From Aristolochia californica (taxonomy: Eukaryota > Streptophyta > Magnoliopsida > Piperales > Aristolochiaceae), in assembly GCA_029961685.1 (NCBI GenBank), contig JARWKL010000012.1:24909227-24973226 (forward strand): 64,000 nt of DNA. The letters are read 5' to 3'. Shown here one piece after another: positions 23,001 to 35,474 of this stretch (its first letter is position 1; every line of letters starts with the position of its first letter). A program made the translations under genes and the position numbers. The notes under the pieces are model-generated. The model saw nothing but the letters and a program-made list of their open reading frames with translations, was not told where the DNA came from and did no database searches.

Positions 23001-25898
23001 AACTATCAGGAAATCCTAGATGTGTTGGATATTGATCTGATACACCTTCAAAAATATATCAAAAATTCTAATAAATGAACCTGTCCAGATGATGTATTTG
23101 TTTGTAATATTTTTATCAAATATATTGCTAAAAAATTGAAGAAGAATATTTTCAAAAGAAGAATCAAGTCTATGATTTAATCAAGTTTCTTTTTATAATC
23201 TGAAAAATCCTTTGTCTAATTAAGCTGTAACTAAATGATCTGCTTGCTTTTATCACTTTAAACTTTTTTGTAATCCATTTGGATTTATGGTGGTGTTAGT
23301 CTGCTACTTGAGAAAGAAATGGTGCAGTAGTGCAAACCTGTTCAATTTAAAATTTCAAGATTTTCTTTCATTTGAACCTCTGATCATAAATGCATTGATA
23401 TTAGTTGTTTAGATTGGTTGAAAAAATTATTTTAATAGTTAATGATGAGGTTTTCATTTAAAAAAAATAAAAAATAGTTAATGATGTTTTCATAATCTTG
23501 CATGTTGTATTCTTAGAGATAATTTAGCAAAAAAATGTGTACCATGAGAAGCAAGTAAGAATTTTTAAAATGTATTTAAGTAATAAAAGTTCATAAAAGA
23601 ATCATATGATGCTTAACTATTGCTAATATGACTCTCTAGGTCAACAGACACTGTGTTACTATTTTGGACCATTTTGTCTTTAGATTCAACTCTTCGACTC
23701 TTCTAGGATTTGGCCAAATCTGTGATGTAATTCAATGACAATAAAGTTTTATTTTTCCATTTGCCCTAGGTTGGTTTTTCCATTCTTATTAATTTGTACC
23801 TATATCTAGGGCAGTCCTGATTCTTGTGTTTCTTATGCTACAAATGGGATAGTTCTGAAAAAAGTCAGTGTTAAACCAAATGAGTATTCTTTAAATGTGT
23901 ATTCTATTCTCATGCTTTATTATCAAGGATAGTGCCTGTTGTTTGTAGTCATTGTCAAAACATGACATAGTAACAATGACAGATTGTAAAACCGAACTAC
24001 AGCTATTTATTCTATGACAGTAATTCAGAGGTTGCATCTTACTGAATAATTCATCTTCCATGCAAATTGTCATTTGCATATTTGAATTGTTTCCATTTAT
24101 ACTGAAAACACTCCTAAAAGGTTCTCAGTTAGAGAGATTTTGTGGAGTTGAAATTGAGAAAATTCTTCTTGTACTAAATCTAAGCACCCAAAGAAACAGT
24201 TATGTAATTGTAAATTGGAAAGTAACATAGATCAGTATGTATATGTAAAATTCAATGAGCGAACAAGATTAGTTCTAAAACAATAACATCTATTCCTGGG
24301 AAATTCCTGCAATCTTCTTACAGAGTTTAATCTTTTTGGGATAAAGCTAGATAAAAGGTACATCATTTCATAGTTTTAAATGTGCTTCACGCCTCATACT
24401 AGTTGTCTAACAGTGAGAGAGTTATTTTCGGTGGGAGAATAGTTTTAACACTGGTTTGGGCATGAAAAGAACCTGTGCTTTTCTCTTGGGAAGAGGCTTT
24501 ATAGCTCTGCTTATTCATTTTTGGAGGAAATGGCCCAACTTCTACAGGATAGAAGAAATTGCTTGTTTTTTCCACCATTTTGTCTTCCATTTTTAGTTCT
24601 TACTGGTATCAAGTGAAGAACAGTAGCAGAAAATAAAAATTCATAGTAAGTTATAGGATAATAACAATTCATCTGCTGTTCCTTGATTATCTCTTTTTTT
24701 AATGTCCTTTGATTGTCTCATTCATATAAAGAACTCTCTCTCTCTCTGAAAAGAGAACGAGTAAGGCAGATATGTCCTAGAATAATGGGTAGAAGTGTTT
24801 GAGACAGCAGTTACCATGATTTTTAAATATCTTAATAGAACTGGTTGTTGCTAGAATTACAAATGTCCTCTTATGAAAATGGTTAGGGATTAGAATAAGG
24901 AGATCATTGCTTTGGATAAGAACACTAGGGTGCTCATGAATCAGAATTTCAATTAAGGTCTGAATCAGAAAGGAGATATTTCTGCAGATGATTTGCATAT
25001 CCTTTTACTTTTGGAACCTAAGAATTCTGTTCAAACCAGGCAGTGTAAAAGATTATTTATACCATGTTCTAATTTAATCATGATACGGGCGCTGATAATT
25101 TTGTTAAATTAGTCATTGTATTTTTTGATAATCACTGTAACATTTTTATGTTACTTGTTTGAAACAAGTGTCTCAAGTGTTGAAATTGCTTTTTATCATG
25201 ACTCTTAGCTTATGTGTTTATTATATGCTCTACAGGTTTCAGAGTGGGGCCAGATGAGCATGTGTGATGCCGAACGACGACTCCTTGCAAATGCATTACT
25301 CGACATATCTAACGAGTGGTTTATACTCCTGTCGGAGTCATGCATCCCTCTCTTTAACTTCAGCATCATTTACAAATATTTGACAAAATCCCAGCATAGT
25401 TTTGTTGGCTCGTTTGATGACCCTGGGCCCTATGGGAGGGGCCGCTATAATGAAAAGATGGCACCTGAGGTTAACATCACAGATTGGCGGAAAGGGTCCC
25501 AGTGGTTTGCTGTCACCCGGATGCTTGCAGTGAATATAGTTGAAGACACAACTTTCTACCCAAAGTTCAAAGAGTTCTGCCGACCCCCTTGCTATGTGGA
25601 TGAGCATTACTTCCCAACAATGCTATCAATAAGAGCTCCACAGCTCTTGGCTAACAGAAGCACTACATGGGTGGACTGGTCAAGAGGTGGGCCACACCCA
25701 GCAACCTTCGGGAGTGCAGATATTACAAAGGAATTTCTACAGAAAGTTCTTCAAGACCGGAGCTGTTTGTACAATAACCAGCCCTCTTCTGTTTGTTTTC
25801 TTTTTGCACGAAAGTTTGCTCCTAGTGCACTGGAGCCTCTTTTAAATCTTGCACCCAGCTACCTGGGCTTCGGTCAGAAACAGCAAAAGCAGTCTTGA
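20047..25898 (+). CDS. Core-2/I-branching-type glycosyltransferase (GT14, BC10-like)
   Basis: CDS join(20047..20556, 25236..25898), 390 aa, two exons in phase 0 separated by a 4,679-bp intron. A type II membrane protein: short basic cytosolic tail, signal anchor about residues 24-46 (LTLLKFLLLFLALGLGFSLL), then the lumenal DUF266/Branch domain. Diagnostic stretches are VAFMFLTKGPLPLYPLWEEF, IYVHSLP, SEWGQMSMCDAERRLLANAL, FILLSESCIPL, GRGRYN, WRKGSQWF, CYVDEHYFPT and TWVDWSRGGPHPATFG. Plant members such as rice BC10 are Golgi proteins linked to wall and arabinogalactan glycosylation; the donor and acceptor here are unknown. The ATG at 20047 follows a pyrimidine-rich leader. Intact and near usual length. 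Confidence 0.92.
22681..22800 (+). repeat. Three tandem copies of a 40-bp unit (intronic)
   Basis: Units 22681-22720, 22721-22760 and 22761-22800 share TTGTCT(T/C)CTGT(A/G)TTGTCTTG and TTGCAATTAGA(C/T)GTGATAG. They differ at a few positions. They lie inside the long glycosyltransferase intron, which otherwise shows nothing recognisable. Confidence 0.9.
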
Positions 25899-28686
25899 GT
25901 GGGATTTTCTCTGTTCGTTATTCCCATATCATTTCTCTTTTCTGTGAAGCTTACGTATTATTTTCAGGTAGGCTCAGAGATCAGTTTAATGCTAAATGCC
26001 CTGAGGTGTATACGGGTTTCATACAGGGTTCGTTGTACAGCAAATTAATTCTCATATCTTATTCCGTACAGTCTTTATTGATAAGCAGCTGAATTTTGGG
26101 CTATCTTTGCTCTCCATTTAACACTAATTTCTATTGAGATGATTTGTGATATGTATGCAGTTTCATTGGCTTACATTTGCAGGTATTCAAATGGGTTCTG
26201 ATTCCTTCTTCCGTCTCTTTCCTCTCTCTTCTCTTCACTCTTCACTATGTGCATTGTTGGTGAAGTTGCTCTTTCTTGGTATCATCTTGTACCTGAAATT
26301 CGATGGGGATGGGTTTGGTACTTTGTGCCTCCAGGTTTATGCATAAGCAGCTAAAGTTTCATTATAGATACCTGAATAAAATTAAATGAACGATTCATTA
26401 GTGGATGGGCCTTCGGAAGCCCGGAAGGCCAAAAGGAAACAATTGTCTTTGAGGTGGGCCCGCCAATTATGCAAAGTGACATATTACACAATTGGAAATC
26501 CATTAGCGGTTTCGGTTTGAAAAGTGGCCCTCCTCCCTCATTGCCGAAGATTTTTCAATACTTCCACCCCACCGCGGTAAATGCTACTCCGTACATTGGC
26601 CCCACAGAACCCAGCATCCTGATTGGCAGTCCAGCAGACGAGTAACAGTTGGGTTGGCGAGAAACTCTAGTTAAGTAACCCCAGTAAAGTCGGTAGCAGA
26701 AGATAATTATTGATCGGCCTGAAATTATAAAATTGGAAAATGGAACAGAAACGGCGTCACACTCGACGGACGTTTAACGCTGTCAAATGCCAGTTACGAA
26801 TAGGGACGCTGTAATATCCCCGTTCATTATGTTTCTCTCAGGAAAGAACTTTACGGCGATTAATGAGGTAACGAGGCAACGGGTAGCTGTGACCAATTAG
26901 GTAAACGGGAAAACGGAGCGAGAAACGGACGATGTTATAAAGTGCGGTTTTGAATGGGCGAGAGGGCATCTCGTTGGATCAAAGTTCTGGTTCTCGTCCC
27001 TGTTCCTCTTTTCTTCGTCTCTCTCTTTCCGCTCTCTGTATTTACCGGAAATTTGTGTTGAGTGCTTCAGAATTAAGTGAACGGAGCAGAAATTTAAGAA
27101 TTGTAATGTATGAGTGCTTCTGTTCTTGAAGAAGGCATCCTTGCATTTTGAGAAGAAGCTCGATTTCTCTAATTTCTTTTTATTTTTCGCGGTTTTGGTG
27201 GAGAATAGCTGTTTAATTCTCAGAGTTGTTTGTTTCTGTGGAGATTCGCTGATTTGTTGATCGACTGCTGAGAGCTGGAGAGAATTGTGAGCTCAAGGTT
27301 GGTAATTGTTAACTGTCTGTTATCGCTGTTTCTTTCTGTTGAACTTTTACAGATTAATGCCTCTGTGTTATTTCTCTTTTCTTCCTAGACTCGTAGTGGT
27401 ATTCTTCAGGGGATTTTTTTCGTGAAGAAAAATTTCTTTCTGCAACAACTGATCTTGAAGCTTGAGTTTCGAACGCCTCAACTTGATTGATTTCTGAGTT
27501 ATCTTCGTAATTCCTTTTTACAGAAGGAGAGAGCTGAAGTGATCCGTGGACTCTGTAAATTCTATGAGGAATTTTCAATTACACGCGAGAAAAATGGCGA
27601 ATTTGCAGTATTCGAGGTTGAAGTCTTCATGCAGATCTTATTAAAAAGTTACATTTCAGGTCGAGAGCTAATCTTCTTTCTTGGTATCCTCCCTTTCTGC
27701 AGTTTACGGAGATCGACGTAAGCGTTTGTACTTCTGGTTCGTCTGCTGGCCTTTTCATGTGAAGGCGAACTCTTCACTTATCTCAGATATATTTTCGAAG
27801 ATCCTACAGCAAGCTGTCGAATTTAGGTATTAAACAGGATAATAGCTTTGATTTCATGGATATCGCTCGTTTAATTTTGCCTCATCCTAGCTTGTCCCTG
27901 TGATTGAGACATCCTCTCCGCTCCTCAGCTTTGGTTGAAATTCGCGAGGTTCCAACATGACCACGAGTCGAGTAACTGGCAGAAATTTTGACTTCTGATT
28001 TTCGCAAGCTCTCTCAATTTTGACTAATAGTAAAGGCTTTCTCAGTTCTTCTGTCATCTCATTATTCTAAATCATCTCTAGTTTATGGCTCTTCCGATCA
28101 TCTTCCTTAAGTATTTTTGCTTCTTGTTTCAATCTCATTTTTTTCTTAGTAACCATTGATTTTTCGAGATTTTCTGTTCGACTTGTTGCAACTTTGAAGT
28201 CATATTTTCCTTTAATAATGGCAAGAAATCAAAATGCATCAATTTTGACCGCCTTCTTCCTTTTATCGTAATATGTAATTCGTTAAATGATGAGTTCGAA
28301 CTTCTTTAATTCTTACCAGAAAAAAAGAAAGAAGATGAGTTGCAACTTCTTTCCGCATCTTCATTTCCGATATGCAAACTTCATCAATATGTTTGGGGAT
28401 ATTTTTTTTATTTTGTTATTTTAAAACATTACTAATCCCTTTCATGTCTCGGTTTAATTTTCTTTCCAAGTAAAATGTCTGTTTCCAATTTAGAAACTAG
28501 TTAAATTCTTTCATCTTGTTTCAACTTCTATGCTGCCGTGATTTATCTGAAATGCGTTGTACCCGATCGGTCTCCTTGTAGTGGAAAGGCATAAAACCTA
28601 ACTCTTGGTTTTTGGAAATAACTAACCATGGTTAGTGGACGGTTGGCAGGTGTTGGTCTTTTATATATTCTAAGAAGTGGAGGAAG
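25899..28686 (+). other. 3' UTR of the glycosyltransferase gene; promoter and leader of the DUF1639 gene
   Basis: 25899-26380 is probably 3' UTR. A TATAAAG box is at 26936-26942, followed by a CT-rich leader (26998-27050). GT and AG sites near 27298 and 27531 suggest one or more introns in a long 5' UTR. No coding sequence recognised before 28687. Confidence 0.45.
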
Positions 28687-31600
28687 ATGGAAAGGGAAGT
28701 CAGGAATCAGCAACAGCGAGGTGACGGGGGATGTACAGGAGGTGCTCAGGTAGAGCCGGACTTCTTCTTACAGTGGGGAAATCGAAAGCGGCTGAGGTGC
28801 GTGAAAGTTCAGGTAAAAGACGACGGCACCGAGAAAACCACAGTTCGAGTCGGCCGTCGTGTCGTCAGAGCCGACAAGGACTCCAACCTCATCTTGCGGC
28901 ACCCTTCGCCCCATCGCGTTCTTAGGTAATCTTAATTGAAAGTTTTCGTTACTTTATTTTTTAGGTTTTTTGAGTTTTTGAATTGTTATGATTAGACAGC
29001 AATCTAGATTAATTTCATTAACAACATCAAATGTTTAAAATAAAGGTTACATAATCTTTAATGTTGTTCTAAAATAAATGTATGAATCTTCTTCTGGTGT
29101 TAAGTAAAAAACTAAAAGAGTTTGTGGAAATCGAAATTAGTTGACAAAAGTCAAAAACTGTACAAAGTGTCAATGCTAATGAGGTAAAGTAGAAAAAATA
29201 ATTATAAATAATAGATTATACTTTTCTTGAGCGAGTTCATATGAAGGTGGAGTAATCCCCACTTAATCCGGTGGGGTGCCAGCAGGAGCGGAGTCTCTGC
29301 GCGCGAACGTTACGGTTCTGGTTTTGTCCAGACATCAGAACTCGAAACGTTATATGACGCTGGGCATCTGAGCAACTGCTGGATTGTTTGTTGGGAAACG
29401 TCTGGTTGGATTTTCAAGTGCAGCTAGCCGTAACTACCCCAAACACTCGAAATCTCGACCTTACCCGTGGTTATCTTTTATTGATTACAAATTATCAAAT
29501 AGTTCTTTCATGTACCCGCACTGATAATGCCGGAATCAGTGTGAGAAGCAGGTTTGTTCGAGAGTGCCTTTGGCTTCGTGTTTTTTTCCTTCGTTGTTTT
29601 TACCTCTTCTATCCACATTTTTAGTATTAGGCACTGGGCACTGGCTCTGGCACTGGTTTTGGTGAAGAACTTTATGTACTTGACAATCAGGGGCTCTTCT
29701 TGATTTTATTTTTGTTTCAGAAAAGCCTGAGGTAGATCTAATCTACTCGGTTAGACTATTGATATGTTTCAGAATTTGGAAAATTCAAAATACACGAATT
29801 TCCCTCTGACATTGGCACTGGCACGTAGTTCCAGAAGCCATAGTGGATCGTCTTCCTTTGACTCATCAGTGATTTTTAAAATATTTTTCTCTTCAAAGTT
29901 ATATAAATTAAAGTCATCCTAGTGGATGTGTCTTTTACATTCTGCGGGGTGTGGAATCCGTACGACACGTGGTGGCTGATTTGACAAGGGTTGCCATCAA
30001 GGGACCAAGATTGCATGGATGGCCAGGCAAGAGAAGCGGTCCCACCGATCTCTTCATGATGGAGAAACGTGACCTACATCTTAGTGCGACACGTAATCTC
30101 AACTGGCGATGAGTTTTAAGGACTCAGATTGACGCCTTCTTTGGCAATCCGCTCGTTTCTTCTTCCGTGTGCACGTCAGTTGTGATTTTTTTTATTTTAA
30201 TGTTCTCTGTTCTGCTTCCTCTTTGACGTAATCGTTGTCCGTCGATTTATTCTCCTACACGGTCGCTGAAGCTCCTTGCAGCAGCCGTGAGCACTCTCTG
30301 TGCAGCTAGTGCGATCGGTTCTCCGGAAGGGTGTTTGTGTCATTTCAATCCATTCCGTTATTTTACGTTTTTTGCGGATTAGTTTGGCATGTTAGGCTAG
30401 AGACAAGATTCAAACAAAAGGAAAAGTAAGGTTTTAGGTTTTTCTTTTAAAACTCGTAAAAGCTTTTTCTTTCCTTCGACTCATTGAACACATGTTATAC
30501 TTTTATTGTTGAAGGAATTCGGAGAGCTCGGCTGCGATGAAAGGGCAAAGCAATGGTATACGAGGTGGATCGCCCGAGAGCGCGGAGGTAAGAGTACACA
30601 ATAACCACAACGGCGACGCCGGAGGAAGTGGATCCTCGGAGACAGGACAGGATAAGAAAGGTACGGGGTCGTCCTCGGGTAGCGAAGCAACAGTATGGCC
30701 CAAGTTCACCATCGCCCTCACCAACAAGGAGAAGGAGGAGGATTTTTGGGCGATCAAGGGCTCCAAGCTCCCCCAAAGGCCGAAGAAAAGATCGAAATTC
30801 ATCCAGAGAACCCTCAATGTGAGCATCCTTGTCCGATCTTTTCTGTTCCATGTCATTTTTTCGGTTTCTTTCTTTTAATTTATTTCTTGCATGGTTGAAA
30901 ATGTAGCTTGAAATGAATAACTGAATACATACCTATAAATAAAAAGGAAAGTATTAATAGGGTGAAAATATAATAGCAGTTGATCTAACGATGCTCCTGG
31001 CTTCTCGCGGAGCCATGGTGGCCTGAAACGGATGAATAAAATGTAAGCTCTAGGAATTTTTCCTTTCAAAATAACCTCGATTTGGCAAATAATCATCTGG
31101 TGCGGCTTTTTAAACCTGGGGAGGTCCGATCCGATGTCCTTTCTTGACGGGTGCCATCAAAATTTTAAAAATGTCTGTCGTAGAATCTGATACCTCGAAG
31201 AAGCCTCTTGATCTTTTGCCCTCCCTCTGTTGCCCTTCGGGGTATTTCTGGAAACATATAACCTGGTTACATATGGCTATGATCTGAACGTGTCAGTAGG
31301 TACCTTCGGGGTATTTCTGGAAACAGATAACCTGGTTACATATGGCTATGCTCTGAACTTTTTCACTAGGGTACTAATTTCTAGACAGCTTGGCCAGTAC
31401 GAGTCTGTAAAAGGGCTGTATTTTGAAAGGGGCGTGAGCATTGATCCTTATCTACATGTTACAAGAGAGGGACCGGACTTCGCGTGTATTTCGAGAATGG
31501 CATTCCTTATCTGTGGTGGCAGTTATATAATTCAGGAAGGACGACTTGGGGTTAGTGGCATTCACTCATAACATTTTTGCTAATTCTGGGTGTTGACCAA

Positions 31601-32234
31601 TTTAAATCCTAGGTATTTTAGCCTCCATTAAAATGAGGGATCATCCGAGTCCACGGATGTTTAGTTTGAACTTGGAAGTTTTCAGAAAAATGTGAAACAG
31701 TTCCTCAAAATGCCTTCTATTTCAAGTTGTGATTTGTGAATGCTTTGGTCATATACTCATGTTAGAGAATCTCAAGTCTTAAACCAATTTTCTTTCTCTG
31801 CATTTCAATGGATGTTATACTTGATTGAATAATCCGGATCATCATCTCCGATAGACTAATTCCTAGGGTGGATTGTCCTTGGTGCAGTTAGTCAGCCCCG
31901 GTACGTGGCTGTGCGACTTGACCCTGGAAAGGTACGAGGTCAGGGAGAAAAAGATCTCCAAGAAGGTAAAATCAAGCTCCGTTGTTGAACGTTTTACATG
32001 TAAAAACACACACATAAATTCTTTATAATCAAGAAATCTGCTGCGTCTACTCTTCCTTACGCGTAGTCCAATTCGATTTGTTGAATGTATGGAATACATC
32101 CGAGTTGAGATGTTGGTTCTTGTTTTCCTTACGGAAATTCCTCTGATCTCATTTGACAGAGACCGAGAGGGTTGAAGGCAATGGGAAACATGGAAAGCGA
32201 CTCGGAGCAGATAGAGAAAAAGGAATGCTTCTGA
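28687..32234 (+). CDS. DUF1639 family protein
   Basis: CDS join(28687..28925, 30515..30818, 31888..31965, 32160..32234), 231 aa. Exon 1 carries DFFLQWGNRKRLRCVKVQVK and VRADKDSN; exon 2 has a low-complexity Gly/Ser stretch and then the DUF1639 core WPKFTIALTNKEKEEDFWAI and LPQRPKKRSKFIQRTLN. Exon 3 continues VSPGTWLCDLTLERYEVREK; exon 4 gives RPRGLKAMGNMESDSE, the conserved family tail, and then a short extra tail ending at TGA. The order matches plant DUF1639 proteins, whose biochemical function is unknown; the basic clusters suggest nuclear location (inference). The acceptor of exon 2 (GTTGAAG) has a weak pyrimidine tract, so that join is the least certain. Confidence 0.85.
31234..31356 (+). 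repeat. 69-bp tandem duplication in DUF1639 intron 2
   Basis: CCTTCGGGGTATTTCTGGAA begins at 31234 and again at 31303. The following about 50 bases (ATAACCTGGTTACATATGGC and beyond) are nearly identical. It lies between exons 2 and 3. Confidence 0.85.
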
Positions 32235-35061
32235 CGGCTGACCTGAGTGAGAGGTTCCCTCCTCTTCAAGAAAGGGAAGGCAAAGCCCTTGTGGTTGGTC
32301 ACTCTTCGTGTTAATATTAATTGTACAACTATAATCATATTCCTTCATTTCCGGTGAAAATGCAGGGCCTCTCCCTCCCGTCCTCTGTAACTCCTAATGT
32401 TAGGCAGGACAAGGAAGAATCGCTGAGGCTCTCATTTTCTGTAAAACTTTGTAACTTAGATTGTGGAATACAAGATGAGTCAATTCCTCACTGTTTCAGA
32501 AAAAAAAAAAAAAAAACTAGAGAGGTTTTTCTTGTCGATCGTGAGAAAAGAGGAGCCAGTCTGTGATTGTATTGTGTACCACTACTGTTTATATCTGTTA
32601 GATTTAAGATTTACAAAGTTTAACTTAACAGAATTCTATGTGCAGTGTGAACTCTTTGAAAAAAATAGGTAATAATAAATATTTATTTAAAATTTAAATG
32701 TTTATCACTATTTATGAAGTAATTTTAGAATATATTAGACTACATGAGAATTACAGAAAAATAAATAAAATAAAATTCCAGGTAATATTCGCTAGTAAGG
32801 AGAATATTATTACTAATACATGTGAGGGAATCCATCATAAGACTTACTAGTGTGATTATTATTTATGAGCAAGAGTGAGGGTGAGCATGGATCGGTTGAA
32901 GCTTTGAATCTGACCCTGAAACCTTAACCCTAAAAAAAAAAATTTTAAAAAAAAAAAACCTTAAACTCCCTATTTACCCAGTCCCCGTAAACTTGCCTTA
33001 ACCCCATAAACTTGACCCACCTCTATCCCATCCCTAACTAATTTTATATCCCTACCTCGTCATAAGAGGTCGGGTTTGGAAAAACCTGTCCTCGTTTTCC
33101 CGTTCTAAAATTTGATGGTGTTTTTTTTGGGCTCATTTCCTACCTAGTAAGATAAAATCCAAATTTTAGTTTTTGGGTCAAGATCGGATCGGATTTCCCA
33201 CCGAACCCGACCCGATGCCCACCGGGAGATGTCGATGGACTCCTTCCCGACACGCAAAGTCTGAATTCCGTGCTCTCATTATTCGCTACAGCAAGCGGTA
33301 GTTCGTTGGGAACAAACAACTGGGCCGTCATTTACTTATAACAGAGCGAGACACGTCAGCGGGTAAACGTGTGCATCACATTAACATTTAATGGTCTGTG
33401 GATACTCACGTGCTTAATTGTCTTCTCCACGTGCGTTAAATTCTAATGTTGATAGTTTGTGAAGAACGAAGATACCAATTACTTTCCCAGTATTTCTGTT
33501 TTGATTTTTTATGCCTGTTATATATAATTTTAATAAAGTAAGAGTAAAATAATAACAATTTAAATAAATTACATTTTAATAATATTAAAATAATCATAAA
33601 AATCAATCCAAGCTTAGTTAATTGATCTGTATGAGTTAGGAATAAAATCACTGGGTAAGGAGATATCAACTCCAAATTAAAAATAGTTCACTAGTTAAGG
33701 GAGGTATCTCGATTAGATTTAATTTTTTTATAGATTCAAAAAACATTCCTTGCTTGGTTGATTAACCATAAAAAACTAGATATTTCGCCTCAGACCTAGT
33801 AATTTGTAAATAATAATAATTCATTTTTTTGGTCATCTCTACCACAATGACTAGCACTTCTAGTAGCCAATATAATAAACATCATCTTTTTAACTAATTT
33901 TAAAAAAAAAATCCCATGAAGAATTCCATAGCCCATGTAACAACCATTTATTCCAAGCACTGAAACATTACTCCATGGGAGCCATTGGGCTAACAGTATG
34001 AAGCACAAAGAAATACCATCCCATGAAGAATTGGATACCCCATGTAAAACCACTTATTCTGAGAACTAAAACGTTACTCCATGAGAGCCATTGGGCTAAC
34101 ATGACTTGGTGTTTGGTTAACAGTGATCTGCAAACACATGTGGGACCGCATGTCTAACTTTGTTTGGGTTAGCAGGCCTGACCAAGAAGATGTGCCGCTT
34201 GCATCTGGTCATTCCTCCTTTATTCACTGACAATGAAGATGTGCTTCCTTACGGTGCAGCACTGCATGCATCTTTGGCTACAGGGTGTTCGAATTCCTTC
34301 AGAGATATTACTTCTGCAATAACAGATGCAAGTGTACAAGTGCAATCTTTTATCATAGAATGGAAACATGAAGACCTGACATTTAATAGAGGAACTTTCG
34401 TGCAAAATTAATAAAGTATCGACGACCCTTGTTTTTTCTATTACATGACGATGCATCTAAGACGCGTTGGTGCAGCAATTGCGAAGAGTATGACAACACC
34501 GGAACAACTTCTAGTCCTAAACACACGCACATCTATTTCCGTGAGATTATTATTACGTTCTGCGAAGTGCAACCTCTGTCCACTCAAAAGAAAATAACAC
34601 CAGCATTTTCAATTTACAAACAGATTCGCCAAACCAGAACCTGATTCCCGTAGCAGGAGAACTTACTAAGCATAAAAAATCAATCCAACAGTCATGTGTA
34701 CAAAAAGAAGCATCAAGAGTAACAAAACAATATGGCAGAAAGAAATATCTCCATATAATATGCAATGTCGAATACATCATCAATCGGATACCATGTATGG
34801 AACCTTATTCCCTACCCCAACATTTGGATCTCCTTCTCCAACAGGCATCCATCAGAGGATCCAAAACAGAAATCCGAATCCAAACGCCTCCAAATCCCCG
34901 AACAACCTCAAGAAAAAGAAGATCCAAATGTCGCTGTAAAAATTCTACCACCAAACGCGTGAATGAACGCCAACCAAACGCAAAATCACAAAAAAGACCT
35001 AAACGATTCCCGTCAAAATAAGTACGAAACCAGGGGAACCGCCGAACTCCGGACGGAGGCT
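32235..35061. other. Convergent intergenic region
   Basis: Contains the 3' UTRs of the DUF1639 and AG-peptide genes, A-rich runs (32925-32955), a cluster of ACGT cores (33345-33437) and a 107-bp tandem duplication (33912-34107). An open stretch at 34160-34411 cannot be assigned to a family with confidence. Confidence 0.45.
33912..34107 (+). repeat. 107-bp diverged tandem duplication
   Basis: TCCCATGAAGAATT starts at 33912 and 34019. Both copies contain CCCATGTAA, TTACTCCATG and GAGCCATTGGGCTAAC in the same order, with scattered substitutions. Confidence 0.85.
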
Positions 35062-35262
35062 TCAACGGAAGAACGATCCGAGGAAGAAAGCGGACAATGA
35101 GACTAGAACAGCCACGAAGAGGGAGGGGGAGACACCAGCAGCCGCGGAGGTAGGAGCCGGAGCGGGAGAATCAGCGGCGAACGACTCACCGGCGAAGGCG
35201 ATTACCGTGAGGACGAGGACCATGAAGAAGGCGGCGAAGTTTCTGGCGGTGAAAGACTCCAT
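35062..35262 (-). CDS. Arabinogalactan peptide (AG-peptide)
   Basis: A 66-aa precursor starting at MESFTARNFAAFFMVLVLTV. The N-terminal signal peptide is about residues 1-29, and the very short mature core ADSPAPAPTSAAAGVSPS carries Ala-Pro/Ser-Pro dipeptides that are hydroxylated and O-glycosylated with arabinogalactan. The hydrophobic C-terminus (LFVAVLVSLSAFFLGSFF) is the GPI-anchor addition signal. Layout and length match plant AG-peptides of the AGP16/20/22 type. Products sit on the outer plasma membrane. I chose this Met because the signal peptide begins there; an upstream in-frame extension is leader. A TATA box lies about 105 bp upstream. Confidence 0.9.
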   Translation of the reverse strand: MESFTARNFAAFFMVLVLTVIAFAGESFAADSPAPAPTSAAAGVSPSLFVAVLVSLSAFFLGSFFR

Positions 35263-35366
35263 TGCTGCTCTGTTCTTTCGCCTTTGTTTTCCGCTAAGAA
35301 AAGCTTCTTGTAGAGGACGACGGAGACGAGAGAAGGAGCAGTGTTGGATCTGTCGGGGAGGGAGCT

Positions 35367-35374
35367 TATATATA
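35367..35374 (-). promoter_or_regulatory. TATA box of the AG-peptide gene
   Basis: TATATATA, about 105 bp upstream of the ATG at 35262 on the minus strand. Position fits a short 5' UTR. Confidence 0.55.
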
Positions 35375-35474
35375 GGTGCAGAGGTTTCGGGCAGGAAAGC
35401 TGACCGCGACCGGGCATCTGCCCAAAAAGACAGCCTGTCTTTGCGGTTACAAACATATTGACAGTTGGCTTCCA

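Noticed and set aside
34160..34411. 83-codon open stretch with PYGAALHASLATGCSN, faintly like the end of an ATPase domain (Hsp70/FGGY-type)
   Set aside because: Similarity is too short to name a family, there are no neighbouring exons, and the reading is not supported by splice signals.
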